Shown here piece after piece: positions 15,934 to 24,447 of a stretch of DNA of 39,970 nucleotides. Position 1 is the first letter of the stretch, and the number at the start of each line of letters is the position of its first letter. Source of the stretch: JBBQZU01 sp038207425 (GTDB lineage: Bacteria > Bacteroidota > Bacteroidia > Flavobacteriales_D > Cryomorphaceae); NCBI GenBank assembly GCA_038207425.1, contig JBBQZU010000028.1, positions 1 to 39,970 of the forward strand. The letters run 5' to 3'. The notes beneath the pieces were generated by a model. It was not told the DNA's origin and did no database searches. It worked only from the letters and a program-made list of their open reading frames with translations. Position numbers and translations under genes: made by a program.

Positions 15934-16836
15934 TCAAAGCAGATACTCAGAAAATGCCGGCAAAAATCCCACAGGGCAAGTGGCATTCCGTATTTTGGTA
16001 TGCAATAAACCACCACAAAATATTAGGCCGCCATCACCGCTTACATTGTACCAACGGCCAGTATAGTGATGGTAAGCATGCTCTGAAATTCCATCCGTAT
16101 CGGCGAATAATTTCCATTCTTTTTGGGTAGCTGCTCCCGCCACTATCAAGAGTGGGATATTCAGAATGGTATAGCCCGGTATTCCGCCGACTTTTGCCAG
16201 CTTTTCGAAAAATTGTTTAGGTGTGTAAGGCGCTGTTTCGGGATGCTTATCCACAACTGCTTGTCCTACATTCTCCAAAGCTTTTATGCTTCTCTGCGTA
16301 AAATGTATGCGCAAAAAGGACGGTGATTTTCGCTCGTCGCTTTGCTTCAAATAGGTGAAGAGAAATGCCTTTTCGAGCGGTGATGAGCCGTTAGACAGCG
16401 TCCTGTTATTGCGTTTGCTCCATTGATCGCCATCAAAACGATTTGGCACCAACGCGGGCAGTTTTAGGTAAGCCTCCGGCTCAAGCTCATCGCCCGGGTG
16501 ATAAATAAAATTATTCTTCACATCCCAAGCCCGTCCCTTGAAAGAAAAATCAAAATGGTCGGGCTTATAAAATGGTGTTTCACCCGATGAGAAATCCATA
16601 CTGAGTCCGCGCTCTTCGGCGAAAGCCTGTAAAAGTCCTTCAGCAATTTTACCCTTAGCAATATTGGTGATACGCTGCGACAAGTTGCTGATCTGCATTC
16701 TGTTCACAGTGTATGGAAATGAAAGCAGCGCATAGCTCAATGCCTTTTCGATCACCATTCGTAAAATGATCTCATTGGCCTGATAAGTAAGCAATTGTGA
16801 CACATTCATTACACAAGCATAATAAAAATTGGCCAA
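15934..16836 (-). CDS. Uncharacterised protein with a PD-(D/E)XK nuclease-like signature
   Basis: This 300-residue protein has no family I recognise by name. A stretch fits the PD-(D/E)XK core: a helix with E65 (NIAKGKIAEGLLQAFAEERG), then KPDHFDFSFKGRAWDVKNNF, with D93/D96 ahead of D105-V-K107. That gives E...D...DxK in the usual order and spacing of restriction-type nucleases. The C-terminal half (VGGIPGYTILNIPLL, HHYTGRWYNVSGDGGL) has no clear domain. No signal peptide. An ATG at 16809 (MNVSQLLTYQ) is an alternative start. It follows the ABC transporter by 39 bp on the same strand, but no methylase or other defence gene is near. Confidence 0.5.
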   Translation of the reverse strand: MANFYYACVMNVSQLLTYQANEIILRMVIEKALSYALLSFPYTVNRMQISNLSQRITNIAKGKIAEGLLQAFAEERGLSMDFSSGETPFYKPDHFDFSFKGRAWDVKNNFIYHPGDELEPEAYLKLPALVPNRFDGDQWSKRNNRTLSNGSSPLEKAFLFTYLKQSDERKSPSFLRIHFTQRSIKALENVGQAVVDKHPETAPYTPKQFFEKLAKVGGIPGYTILNIPLLIVAGAATQKEWKLFADTDGISEHAYHHYTGRWYNVSGDGGLIFCGGLLHTKIRNATCPVGFLPAFSEYLL

Positions 16837-16875
16837 TGGTATTATACATCAAGCATCTCGGCTCAAAGCCAAACC

Positions 16876-18621
16876 TTATTCTTTAAACTGCAAATCGAAT
16901 AAGCCCTTATATACCCCATCAAATTCGAGCAATTCCTGATGGCTTCCCTGTTCAACGATTTTGCCATGGTCGAGCACTATAATTCTATCGGCTTTTTTAA
17001 CGGTGCTCAGCCTGTGTGCAATTACGATACTCGTGCGGTTTTCGGTAAGTTTATCTATGGCATCCTGAATCATTAGTTCCGACTCGGTATCAACCGATGA
17101 AGTGGCTTCGTCAAGTATCAGAATTTTGGGATTGTACACATAAGCCCGAATAAAGCTGATGAGCTGCCTCTGCCCTACGCTGAGCATTCCGCCGCGCTCC
17201 TTCACATTAAAATCATATTTGCCGGGAAGGCGCTCAATAAATGCCGAAGCCCCTACTGACACCGCTGCCTCTACCACCTGCTCATGCGAAATATGTGGAT
17301 CAGTCAGCGTAATATTATTCTCTATGCTGTCGCTAAAAAGAAAAACATCCTGAAGTACCACTGTAATCTGACTTCGCAGATAGTTCAAATCATACTCCTT
17401 AATGTTTTTACCATCAATGATGATATCGCCCTTCTGAAATTCGTAAAACCGGTTTATAAGATTTACCACGCTCGACTTGCCAGCGCCCGAAGCGCCAACG
17501 AAGGCTACCGTTTCGCCCTCCTTCACATCGAAGGTCAAATCGCGCAGCACCCACTCCTCAGGATTATACCCGAACCAAACGTTCCTAAACGAAATATTAC
17601 CCTTAATACCCTGCCTTACGTTTCCATCATTCGGTATTTGTTCTTCTGTATCAAGCACTTTAAAAACCCTTTCAGAGCCTACCATACCCATTTGCAATAT
17701 ATTAAACCTGTCGGCAAGCTGCCGTATAGGCCGATAAAGCATATAAATGAAAAGAATAAACGCTACGAGATCACCCCGTGACACTTCATCTTTGAGCACC
17801 CCTCCTACACCCCACCACACCAGAAATGCAAGCGACACGGCTGAGAGAATCTCTACCACCGGGAAGAAAATGCTGTAAGCCCAGATGCTGCGTATATGCG
17901 CCCTGCGGTGCTCACGGTTTATTGCAACAAACTTCTCCTTTTCTCTTTCTTCGCGGTTGAATATCTGCACCACGCTCATGCCCACGATATGCTCTTGCAC
18001 GAAGGCATTGAGTCTTGCCACCTGCGTGCGCACCAACTGAAATGACTTCTTGATTGAATTCTTAAATACTATCATGGTAATAATCAGAAATGGCATGGGT
18101 ACGAGGCTGTATAGCGTGAGTTTCCAGTTCATATAAAACATTACAATTACCACCACAATCAGTTTGAGCAATTCGCCGAGGATGTTGAGCAGCCCTTGCG
18201 AAAAAATTTCAGCTATGGTTTCTATATCGCTAATGCAGCGGGTTACGAGGGTGCCTATCGCTGTTTTGTCAAAATACTTTAGCTTGAAGTCAATGATATG
18301 GTTGTACAGTTTTGAGCGAAGATCAATGGTAATGGACTGCCCCATCCAGTTGCTCCAGTAGGTTTGGTAAAATTGTGCTGCCGCTTCTATAAGCAGCAGC
18401 CCGACTACTGCGAGCGTGATGTACAACAAGCCTTTCGGGTCGCTGTTCACTACGTATACATCAATGGCTTTGCCTATAAGTACAGGTCTTATTACCCCAA
18501 GAATAGCCAGAAATATGGTGAGAAAGAAAGCCAGCCAAAAAACCGGCATATAGGGTTTGGCATAGCTAATTACGCGGCCAAATAGTTTAGAATCAAAAGC
18601 TTTACCTGTTACTTGCGACAT
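16876..18621 (-). CDS. ABC exporter, fused permease and ATPase (MsbA/MdlB type)
   Basis: This 581-residue half-transporter has a six-helix N-terminal membrane domain (residues about 1-310) and a C-terminal ATPase. Walker A is GASGAGKSS (about 378), the signature LSVGQRQL (about 479), Walker B ILILDEATSSVD, and the H-loop VIAHRLST. It should act as a homodimer or with a partner in the inner membrane, exporting a lipid or drug-like substrate that the sequence does not reveal. The start overlaps the end of truA by 20 bp, so the genes are co-transcribed. Confidence 0.9.
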   Translation of the reverse strand: MSQVTGKAFDSKLFGRVISYAKPYMPVFWLAFFLTIFLAILGVIRPVLIGKAIDVYVVNSDPKGLLYITLAVVGLLLIEAAAQFYQTYWSNWMGQSITIDLRSKLYNHIIDFKLKYFDKTAIGTLVTRCISDIETIAEIFSQGLLNILGELLKLIVVVIVMFYMNWKLTLYSLVPMPFLIITMIVFKNSIKKSFQLVRTQVARLNAFVQEHIVGMSVVQIFNREEREKEKFVAINREHRRAHIRSIWAYSIFFPVVEILSAVSLAFLVWWGVGGVLKDEVSRGDLVAFILFIYMLYRPIRQLADRFNILQMGMVGSERVFKVLDTEEQIPNDGNVRQGIKGNISFRNVWFGYNPEEWVLRDLTFDVKEGETVAFVGASGAGKSSVVNLINRFYEFQKGDIIIDGKNIKEYDLNYLRSQITVVLQDVFLFSDSIENNITLTDPHISHEQVVEAAVSVGASAFIERLPGKYDFNVKERGGMLSVGQRQLISFIRAYVYNPKILILDEATSSVDTESELMIQDAIDKLTENRTSIVIAHRLSTVKKADRIIVLDHGKIVEQGSHQELLEFDGVYKGLFDLQFKE

Positions 18622-19354
18622 GAAATTTTGGATAATAAATATGATGTAAAAAAAGACCTTGTGCGTGCGCCGATTTGCCAGCTTCGCTGCGGTTTCGTGT
18701 TTTAATGATACCGGTTATCGCTTCGGGGTTCAGCTTATCTTCGCCAACAAGGATCAAGGTACCCACAATGGCCCTGACCATATTACGCAGAAACCTGTTT
18801 GATTTGATGGTGAAAACAGCGCCGTTGTCAATTGGTTCCCATAGAGCTTCCATTACATTACAAACATTTGTTTTCACTTGTGTTTGGCTCCGGCTAAAGG
18901 ATGAAAAATCCTTGCTGCCCAAGAGCAGGGCAGCAGCTTTGTTCATAGCATATAAGTCTGGTATACGGCCCTGGTACACCGAGAAATGATTGCTGAAGGG
19001 ATTTTTTGAAAAATGGAGGTAGTATTTATAGGTTCTTTCGGTGGCACCAAAGCGCGCATGCAGCGACTCAGGTACCTCGGTACAGGAAAAAACGGCTATA
19101 TCGCGGGGCAAAACCTGGTTGATTTTAAAAGTAAGATCATCGCGTACGGGTTCATCCACATCAAAATGGGCGTAGTAATCGCGGGCGTGAACACCAGTAT
19201 CGGTGCGCCCGCAACCTACCAGTCCGCCATGACCGGGTGCAAAAATTCTCAGCGCTTTTTCCAGTGTGTCCTGCACTGTTGGCAAACCGGGCTGTACTTG
19301 CCAGCCGCAGTAATTGGTGCCATCATAAGCAAGGTGGAGAAAATATCGGATCAA
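18602..19354 (-). CDS. truA: tRNA pseudouridine(38-40) synthase
   Basis: This 250-residue enzyme isomerises uridines 38-40 in the anticodon arm of tRNAs. The catalytic motif CGRTDTGVHARDYYAHFD carries the nucleophile D52. RTYKYYLHF, FSSFSRSQ and NRFLRNMVRAIVGTL match the other TruA motifs. It starts with TTG at 19354, reading MIRYFLHLAYDGTNYCGWQ, the normal N-terminus; there is no better ATG. A perfect -7 box lies 18 bp upstream. The ABC exporter gene overlaps its 3' end. Confidence 0.95.
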   Translation of the reverse strand: MIRYFLHLAYDGTNYCGWQVQPGLPTVQDTLEKALRIFAPGHGGLVGCGRTDTGVHARDYYAHFDVDEPVRDDLTFKINQVLPRDIAVFSCTEVPESLHARFGATERTYKYYLHFSKNPFSNHFSVYQGRIPDLYAMNKAAALLLGSKDFSSFSRSQTQVKTNVCNVMEALWEPIDNGAVFTIKSNRFLRNMVRAIVGTLILVGEDKLNPEAITGIIKTRNRSEAGKSAHAQGLFLHHIYYPKFHVASNR

Positions 19355-19361
19355 TTCTTTT

Positions 19362-19369
19362 TACTTTTC
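19362..19369 (+). promoter_or_regulatory. -7 box candidate for the metallophosphoesterase gene
   Basis: TACTTTTC matches TAnnTTTG except the last base and ends 20 bp before the GTG at 19390. It lies immediately next to the opposing truA box at 19372-19379. Confidence 0.4.
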
Positions 19370-19371
19370 GG

Positions 19372-19379
19372 CAAAATTA
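19372..19379 (-). promoter_or_regulatory. -7 promoter box for truA
   Basis: TAATTTTG on the minus strand is a perfect TAnnTTTG element, 17 bp before the TTG start at 19354. Confidence 0.6.
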
Positions 19380-19389
19380 GCACGAAACC

Positions 19390-19890
19390 GTGAAACGCAT
19401 AGGAATACTATCAGATACCCACAGTTATATTGATGAGCGCATCATACATCACCTTCAGGGCTGCGATGAAATATGGCATGCCGGCGATATAGGCGATATC
19501 AGTGTGGTGGAGCCTTTGCGGCAAATGGCAGTGCTGCGCGCGGTGCACGGCAATATTGACGCAGGAGATGTGCGCATGGAATTTCCTGAAACGCTCACCT
19601 TTACGGTGGAAGGACTTACGGTATACATCATTCACATTGCCGGAAGGCCGGGCAAATACCCCATAAGGGTAAAAAATGAAGTGCAAAAATCCAATGCAGG
19701 CATGCTGGTATGCGGACACTCGCATATATGCCTCGTGCTTAAAAATCCGCTTACCGGTTTTATTCATATCAACCCGGGTGCGGCCGGCAAACATGGCTTT
19801 CATAAAATGCGCACCATGATAAGACTCACCATTGCCAATGGCATTGCACAAAATCTGGAATTGATTGAGCTTGGAGTGCGCAGCGTTTAG
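19390..19890 (+). CDS. YfcE/MJ0936-family metallophosphoesterase
   Basis: This 166-residue protein shows the two-metal calcineurin-like site: D9 and H11 (ILSDTHSY), D33 (HAGDIGD), N in VHGNIDAGD, H in IIHIAGRPG, and the CGHSH motif. This small family acts as phosphodiesterases on cyclic or bis-p-nitrophenyl phosphates in vitro; the true substrate is unknown. It uses a GTG start (MKRIGILSDTH). Its last 4 bases overlap the stop of the convergent DUF4293 gene. Confidence 0.9.
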   Translation: MKRIGILSDTHSYIDERIIHHLQGCDEIWHAGDIGDISVVEPLRQMAVLRAVHGNIDAGDVRMEFPETLTFTVEGLTVYIIHIAGRPGKYPIRVKNEVQKSNAGMLVCGHSHICLVLKNPLTGFIHINPGAAGKHGFHKMRTMIRLTIANGIAQNLELIELGVRSV

Positions 19891-20363
19891 CGAATACGAT
19901 CGAGCGATTTTACCAGCTCATCGTCTTTTTTAATTCCGCGAATAGCGAGAAAACAGAGCACAGTTCCAGCTACCAGCAGGTAAAACGCCGCATGGTGGAG
20001 TATAGATATCTCTACGCTAAATAAACGCTCGCGAATATCGGCTACACCAAAAAGCAGGTAAACAACGAATCCTATAAAGAGCAATAGTGACAGTCGGGCT
20101 ACCTTGTGCTGCTTTGATCTATTCTTGTATAGCGCTAGTGCTGAAAGAGGTGCCAACGTGCAGGCCATACCAAAAGCCCATGCCGGAAAAGAGAACGGCC
20201 CTGTCATTTCTACAATATCACTTTGAAGGTTGAACACCCCAAACATAGAGTATTCGGCAACAGCCGCATCGCCATCAAAGTATTTTGCAAAAGGCAACAC
20301 AAATGAAAGCACCCCACAGATGCTTGCAAGGAGAAGGTAAAGGGATTGTACGCGTTGAATCAT
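19887..20363 (-). CDS. DUF4293 family four-helix membrane protein
   Basis: From the ATG at 20363 it is 158 residues starting MIQRVQSLYLLLASICGVLS, the usual DUF4293 opening. Four hydrophobic helices are visible (about 5-25, 50-70, 80-105, 115-138). It is an inner-membrane protein of unknown role found across Bacteroidota, often next to rho, as here. A longer upstream ATG at 20423 is rejected because a perfect -7 box lies between. Confidence 0.85.
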   Translation of the reverse strand: MIQRVQSLYLLLASICGVLSFVLPFAKYFDGDAAVAEYSMFGVFNLQSDIVEMTGPFSFPAWAFGMACTLAPLSALALYKNRSKQHKVARLSLLLFIGFVVYLLFGVADIRERLFSVEISILHHAAFYLLVAGTVLCFLAIRGIKKDDELVKSLDRIR

Positions 20364-20382
20364 ATCGGTATATTGATTGGGC

Positions 20383-20390
20383 CAAAGATA
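20383..20390 (-). promoter_or_regulatory. -7 promoter box for the DUF4293 gene
   Basis: TATCTTTG on the minus strand is a perfect TAnnTTTG match, 19 bp before the ATG at 20363. Confidence 0.6.
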
Positions 20391-20575
20391 GCATTTCACA
20401 AAAGTGATAGAGATATTCACCATACGGCGTTATTTTTTTCTTTGGGCGATATACCGCGTAATGCTATTTGTCGTATCATTGCACCGTCGCAGGGTTGTTT
20501 CGATCATTTTCATGACCCCATCTCTAATAGCGATCCCAATAAATCACATAATATCATTTAACCGTTTCACAAAGA

Positions 20576-22465
20576 ATGTACGATATAATCGAACTAAACA
20601 ACCTTAAGGTTGCTGACCTTCGCGCTATTGCCAAAGAGCTCAACATCCAAAAAACTGACCTTCTCAAAAAGCAGGAACTCGTTTACAAAATCCTCGATGA
20701 GCAAGCAATAAATCCACCGGCCAAAGCGGCACAAAGCGCTCAGCCGGCTCCGGAAGTCGAAGAACAAAAACAAAGTGGCAGAAAGCCAAGGCCTGTAAGA
20801 ATTACCGCAACGGAAACCACACCACCCGCGGTAGGCGCAGCATCGGCAGCACCCTCTGCAGCCACCAACCTGTTTACACAGGCTGAAACTGCAAGTGTAG
20901 ATAAAACTACTGGCGAAGAAGCACTGCCGAAGCCTGCATCGAATACACGGTTCGACAACCGCCGCGACAACAAATTCAGCGGTGAGCACAAACCAGAGCC
21001 ACGACAATTTCAGCGCAACCAGCCACCGCAAGGACCCCGCGAACCGCGAGAACCAAGACCCGAAGTCGAAAAGCCGCAAGCTGAAGGCACAGCCAAGCCA
21101 AGGCCTGAAGGACAAAATCAACGAAATCAGGAAGGCCGCCCGGAACGCCGCAATTTTGAACCGCGCGAAAATAGAAATCAGGAACCCCGTGAACCAAGAG
21201 AACCAAGGGAACCAAGACAACCCCAGGAAAACCGAAATCAGGAGCCACGCGAGCCTCGCGAACCACGCGAGCAACGTGAACCAAGAGAGCAACGTGAACC
21301 GCGCGTCCAGGAAAATAAACCCAAAACGCAGCGTGAAGATATTTACAATTTTGACGGACTCGTTTCAACCGAAGGAGTGCTCGAAATAATGCCCGATGGG
21401 TATGGATTTCTGCGCTCGTCAGACTACAATTATCTCAACTCGCCTGACGACGTGTATGTATCGCAGGCTCAAATTAAAAACCTCGGGCTCATCACCGGCG
21501 ATACCATCGTAGGATATGTGCGCCCGCCGAGAGAAGGTGAAAAATATTTCCCCCTTATCAAGGTAGAAGAAATCAATGGCCGCGACCCTGATTTCGTACG
21601 CGACAGGGTGCCATTTAAATACCTGACTCCGCTCTTCCCAACAGAGAAATTTAACCTTGCAGGAAATAATAAAAACCTGAGCACAAGGATCATTGACCTT
21701 TTCTCGCCTATTGGCAAAGGTCAGCGCGGATTGATCGTTTCGCAACCTAAAACGGGTAAAACAACCCTGCTGAAGGATGTAGCCAACGCGATAGCTGCCA
21801 ATCACCCTGAAACATACCTGATCATTCTGCTCATTGATGAGCGCCCGGAAGAGGTTACGGACATGAAGCGATCAGTAAAAGCTGAAGTGGTGGCATCAAC
21901 TTTTGATGAACCCGCCGACCGACACGTGAAAATAGCCAACATCGTACTCGAAAAAGCCAAGCGCATGGTGGAGTGCGGACATGATGTCTGCATTCTGCTC
22001 GACTCTATAACCCGCCTTGCACGTGCCTACAATACGGTATCTCCAGCTTCCGGAAAAGTTCTGTCGGGTGGTGTGGATGCCAATGCCCTTCAAAAACCTA
22101 AGCGTTTCTTCGGTGCTGCGCGCAATATTGAAAACGGGGGCTCGCTCTCAATTCTTGCCACTGCACTTACCGATACCGGTTCTAAAATGGACGAAGTAAT
22201 CTTCGAAGAATTTAAAGGAACCGGTAATATGGAACTTCAGCTCGACAGAAAAATTTCGAATCGCCGCATTTTCCCGGCCATCGATATTGTTTCATCGGGT
22301 ACACGCCGCGAAGATTTGCTGCTCTCAAAAGAGTTGCTGCAGCGCATCTGGATTTTGCGAAAGCATCTCAATGATATGAACCCCGTTGAGGCTATGGAAT
22401 TCCTTAAGGATCGCATGGAAAACACCATGAGCAACGAAGAGTTTCTGGTGTCAATGAACGGATAA
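20576..22465 (+). CDS. rho: Transcription termination factor Rho with a long disordered N-terminal insertion
   Basis: This 629-residue protein is about 210 longer than E. coli Rho. Residues 1-45 are the helical Rho N domain (LKVADLRAIAKELNIQKTDLL). Residues about 46-257 are low-complexity, rich in Pro, Glu, Arg, Gln and Asn, with REPREPREP-type repeats near 200-245. The RNA-binding cold-shock-like domain follows (GVLEIMPDGYGFLRS, about 265), then the hexameric ATPase with Walker A SQPKTGKTTLL (about 388) and LLIDERPEEVTDM. It ends Rho-dependent transcripts. Bacteroidota Rho insertions of this sort have been linked to phase separation and stress fitness in gut species. That role here is an inference. 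Confidence 0.95.
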   Translation: MYDIIELNNLKVADLRAIAKELNIQKTDLLKKQELVYKILDEQAINPPAKAAQSAQPAPEVEEQKQSGRKPRPVRITATETTPPAVGAASAAPSAATNLFTQAETASVDKTTGEEALPKPASNTRFDNRRDNKFSGEHKPEPRQFQRNQPPQGPREPREPRPEVEKPQAEGTAKPRPEGQNQRNQEGRPERRNFEPRENRNQEPREPREPREPRQPQENRNQEPREPREPREQREPREQREPRVQENKPKTQREDIYNFDGLVSTEGVLEIMPDGYGFLRSSDYNYLNSPDDVYVSQAQIKNLGLITGDTIVGYVRPPREGEKYFPLIKVEEINGRDPDFVRDRVPFKYLTPLFPTEKFNLAGNNKNLSTRIIDLFSPIGKGQRGLIVSQPKTGKTTLLKDVANAIAANHPETYLIILLIDERPEEVTDMKRSVKAEVVASTFDEPADRHVKIANIVLEKAKRMVECGHDVCILLDSITRLARAYNTVSPASGKVLSGGVDANALQKPKRFFGAARNIENGGSLSILATALTDTGSKMDEVIFEEFKGTGNMELQLDRKISNRRIFPAIDIVSSGTRREDLLLSKELLQRIWILRKHLNDMNPVEAMEFLKDRMENTMSNEEFLVSMNG

Positions 22466-22474
22466 CCATCGTCC

Positions 22475-22960
22475 GTGCATCCCAACTTTAAAATACCTGT
22501 GCAGGTCGCAATGGCAGTAATGCTCTTGCGACTTGCCCTTTTTTGGTCGGGCAGCGAATTCGCCTATCAGGATCCGGCATTTCTATTTGTGTTGCTTGCG
22601 TCATTTCCAGCTTTGTCAATGTATGCAATATGGCCCCGGAAGGCTGCCACAGGCTTTGCCGCAGACGCAAAAAAATCCATTCAGATAACCTTGCTTTACG
22701 GACTGCTGATTACGGTATTTTTATTTTGCTATTTCACATGGGTTGATGTGAACTACTTTGCAAATAAGCATGAGCAGTTTGTTGAAAATGAGCTCCTCGC
22801 CGACCCTTCGCTCGAACGTGCAGACTTAATAGTAAAGGTTTCTGAGTTTTTCTCTGTGCGAAACTTCACAGTGTTGGTGCTGCTGTCGTGTATTATTATG
22901 TCGGCATTCTACTCAGTGCTGTTCTCAGCATTGAAGCGCGTCAGGCCGGGCTCAGCGTAG
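22475..22960 (+). CDS. DUF4199-like membrane protein
   Basis: This 161-residue protein uses a GTG start 9 bp after the rho stop. Four hydrophobic segments are seen (about 8-25, 33-50, 70-90 and 128-150). The layout, with a charged loop before the last helix (ELLADPSLERADLIVKVSEF), resembles DUF4199 membrane proteins. Function unknown. It is probably co-transcribed with rho. The last 20 bp overlap the end of the convergent mpl gene. Confidence 0.6.
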   Translation: MHPNFKIPVQVAMAVMLLRLALFWSGSEFAYQDPAFLFVLLASFPALSMYAIWPRKAATGFAADAKKSIQITLLYGLLITVFLFCYFTWVDVNYFANKHEQFVENELLADPSLERADLIVKVSEFFSVRNFTVLVLLSCIIMSAFYSVLFSALKRVRPGSA

Positions 22961-24314
22961 TTTTGAGCTCATTGCCAAGCATGGCAAAATCTATTCCGTC
23001 AAAGTTTCCTGAAGTCATCATCAGCAGGGTTTTTCCCGGCCATGAGATAGCTCTCAGTTCGCGCAATATTTCGTCAGCACTTGTATACACTTCCACATTT
23101 GCAGAAGCAAAACCTGCGGCTACTTCATGTGTGGTAATAGCAGGTAGCTTTTTATGCTCCACAACATGCGGATTAAAATATACGAGTGCTCTGTCGGCAG
23201 CGGTCATAGCATCCTTATAATGCGGCAGAAAGTTTTTGTTTAAACTGCTGAAGGTATGCAGCTCCATACACGCTACGAGCGGTCTGTTGGGCCACTGATT
23301 TTTAAGCGCTGATGTGGTGGCTTTGAGCTTACTTGGCGCGTGGGCAAAGTCCTTGTAGAATGACCATGACTGGGTTTCGGCTACCAGCTCTAAACGGCGG
23401 CTCGCTCCGGTAAAGTCGGCAATGGCGGCGCAAAATCTCTCGGATGATATACCCAACAGCTTCGCTACTTCCATAGCACCGCTGAGATTTTGCAGGTTGT
23501 GCGCACCAAATACTTTTATGGGCACATCGCCTTCGGGAGTTTTAAGGATGGTAACCCCGTTTACCACCGCATGAGGATAGGTATCGTATGGAATAGCTGT
23601 GATATCGGGCCGCAGAGATGCTGCGAGTTTTATGAGATGCCCATCGCCCCGGTAGTATACTAGCGAACCGTTTGGTTCTATAAGGTCGGTGAATATTTTA
23701 AATTGCTCAATGTAATTTTCGAAAGTTGGAAATACATTGATATGATCCCAGGCTACGCCAGATAGCAATGCGATATTCGGTTTATACAGATGAAATTTCG
23801 GGCGGCGGTCAATGGGCGACGAAAGGTACTCATCGCCTTCGATAACAGCTACGGGCGCATTTGCCGAAAGGCGCACCATGCAATCATACCCCTCGAGCTG
23901 CGCGCCTACGAGGTAGTCTGAATCCATATGTACTTTATGGAGCACGTGCAGCAGCATGGAAGTAATGGTGGTTTTGCCGTGGCTTCCGCCAATCACCACG
24001 CGGCGCTTATCGCTCGTTTGTTGGTATACATACTCAGGGTATGAGTAGATAGGTAGCCCGAGTTCCTTTGTTCTGGACAGCTCCAGATTGTCGGCGCGGG
24101 CGTGCATACCCAATACCACAGCATCAAGCCCTGGAGTAATTTTCTCCGGAAACCAGCCTATTTCATTCGGGAGGATGCCTTGTTTCAGCAACCTTGAACG
24201 CGATGGTTCAAAAATTTCGTCGTCACTACCTGTAACTTCCACACCTTTTCTCGAAAGGGCGATAGCCAAGTTGTGCATGGCACTGCCGCCAATTGCTATA
24301 AAGTGAATTTTCAT
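22941..24314 (-). CDS. mpl: UDP-N-acetylmuramate:L-alanyl-gamma-D-glutamyl-meso-diaminopimelate ligase
   Basis: This 457-residue Mur ligase family enzyme re-attaches the recycled murein tripeptide to UDP-MurNAc in the cytoplasm. The N-terminal Rossmann motif is IHFIAIGGSAMHNLA; the P-loop GSHGKTT is at 110-116; VIEGDEYLSSPIDRRPKF and HNLQNLSGAMEVAK follow. The IAIGGxAMxNLA opening and the EYxSxxxDxRPKF stretch separate Mpl from MurC. The length is normal for Mpl. It implies a peptidoglycan recycling route. Confidence 0.9.
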   Translation of the reverse strand: MKIHFIAIGGSAMHNLAIALSRKGVEVTGSDDEIFEPSRSRLLKQGILPNEIGWFPEKITPGLDAVVLGMHARADNLELSRTKELGLPIYSYPEYVYQQTSDKRRVVIGGSHGKTTITSMLLHVLHKVHMDSDYLVGAQLEGYDCMVRLSANAPVAVIEGDEYLSSPIDRRPKFHLYKPNIALLSGVAWDHINVFPTFENYIEQFKIFTDLIEPNGSLVYYRGDGHLIKLAASLRPDITAIPYDTYPHAVVNGVTILKTPEGDVPIKVFGAHNLQNLSGAMEVAKLLGISSERFCAAIADFTGASRRLELVAETQSWSFYKDFAHAPSKLKATTSALKNQWPNRPLVACMELHTFSSLNKNFLPHYKDAMTAADRALVYFNPHVVEHKKLPAITTHEVAAGFASANVEVYTSADEILRELRAISWPGKTLLMMTSGNFDGIDFAMLGNELKTTLSPA

Positions 24315-24447
24315 AGTGTAAACTTAGCCCATGCAGGCGTTCATCGCAGGATTTAAAGCGCGTGTTTTACACAAATGGATGTTATTTCAGTGCGAAGGCT
24401 CTCTTGCATCTTTAGTACCTTAGCCCACCAAACCTAATGATAATAAT

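Noticed and set aside
20594..21292. 232-residue minus-strand frame inside rho
   Set aside because: It mirrors the low-complexity Rho insertion and consists of Phe/Trp/Leu/Arg runs, an artefact of the biased codon content. The plus-strand frame at 20982-21389 is rejected for the same reason.
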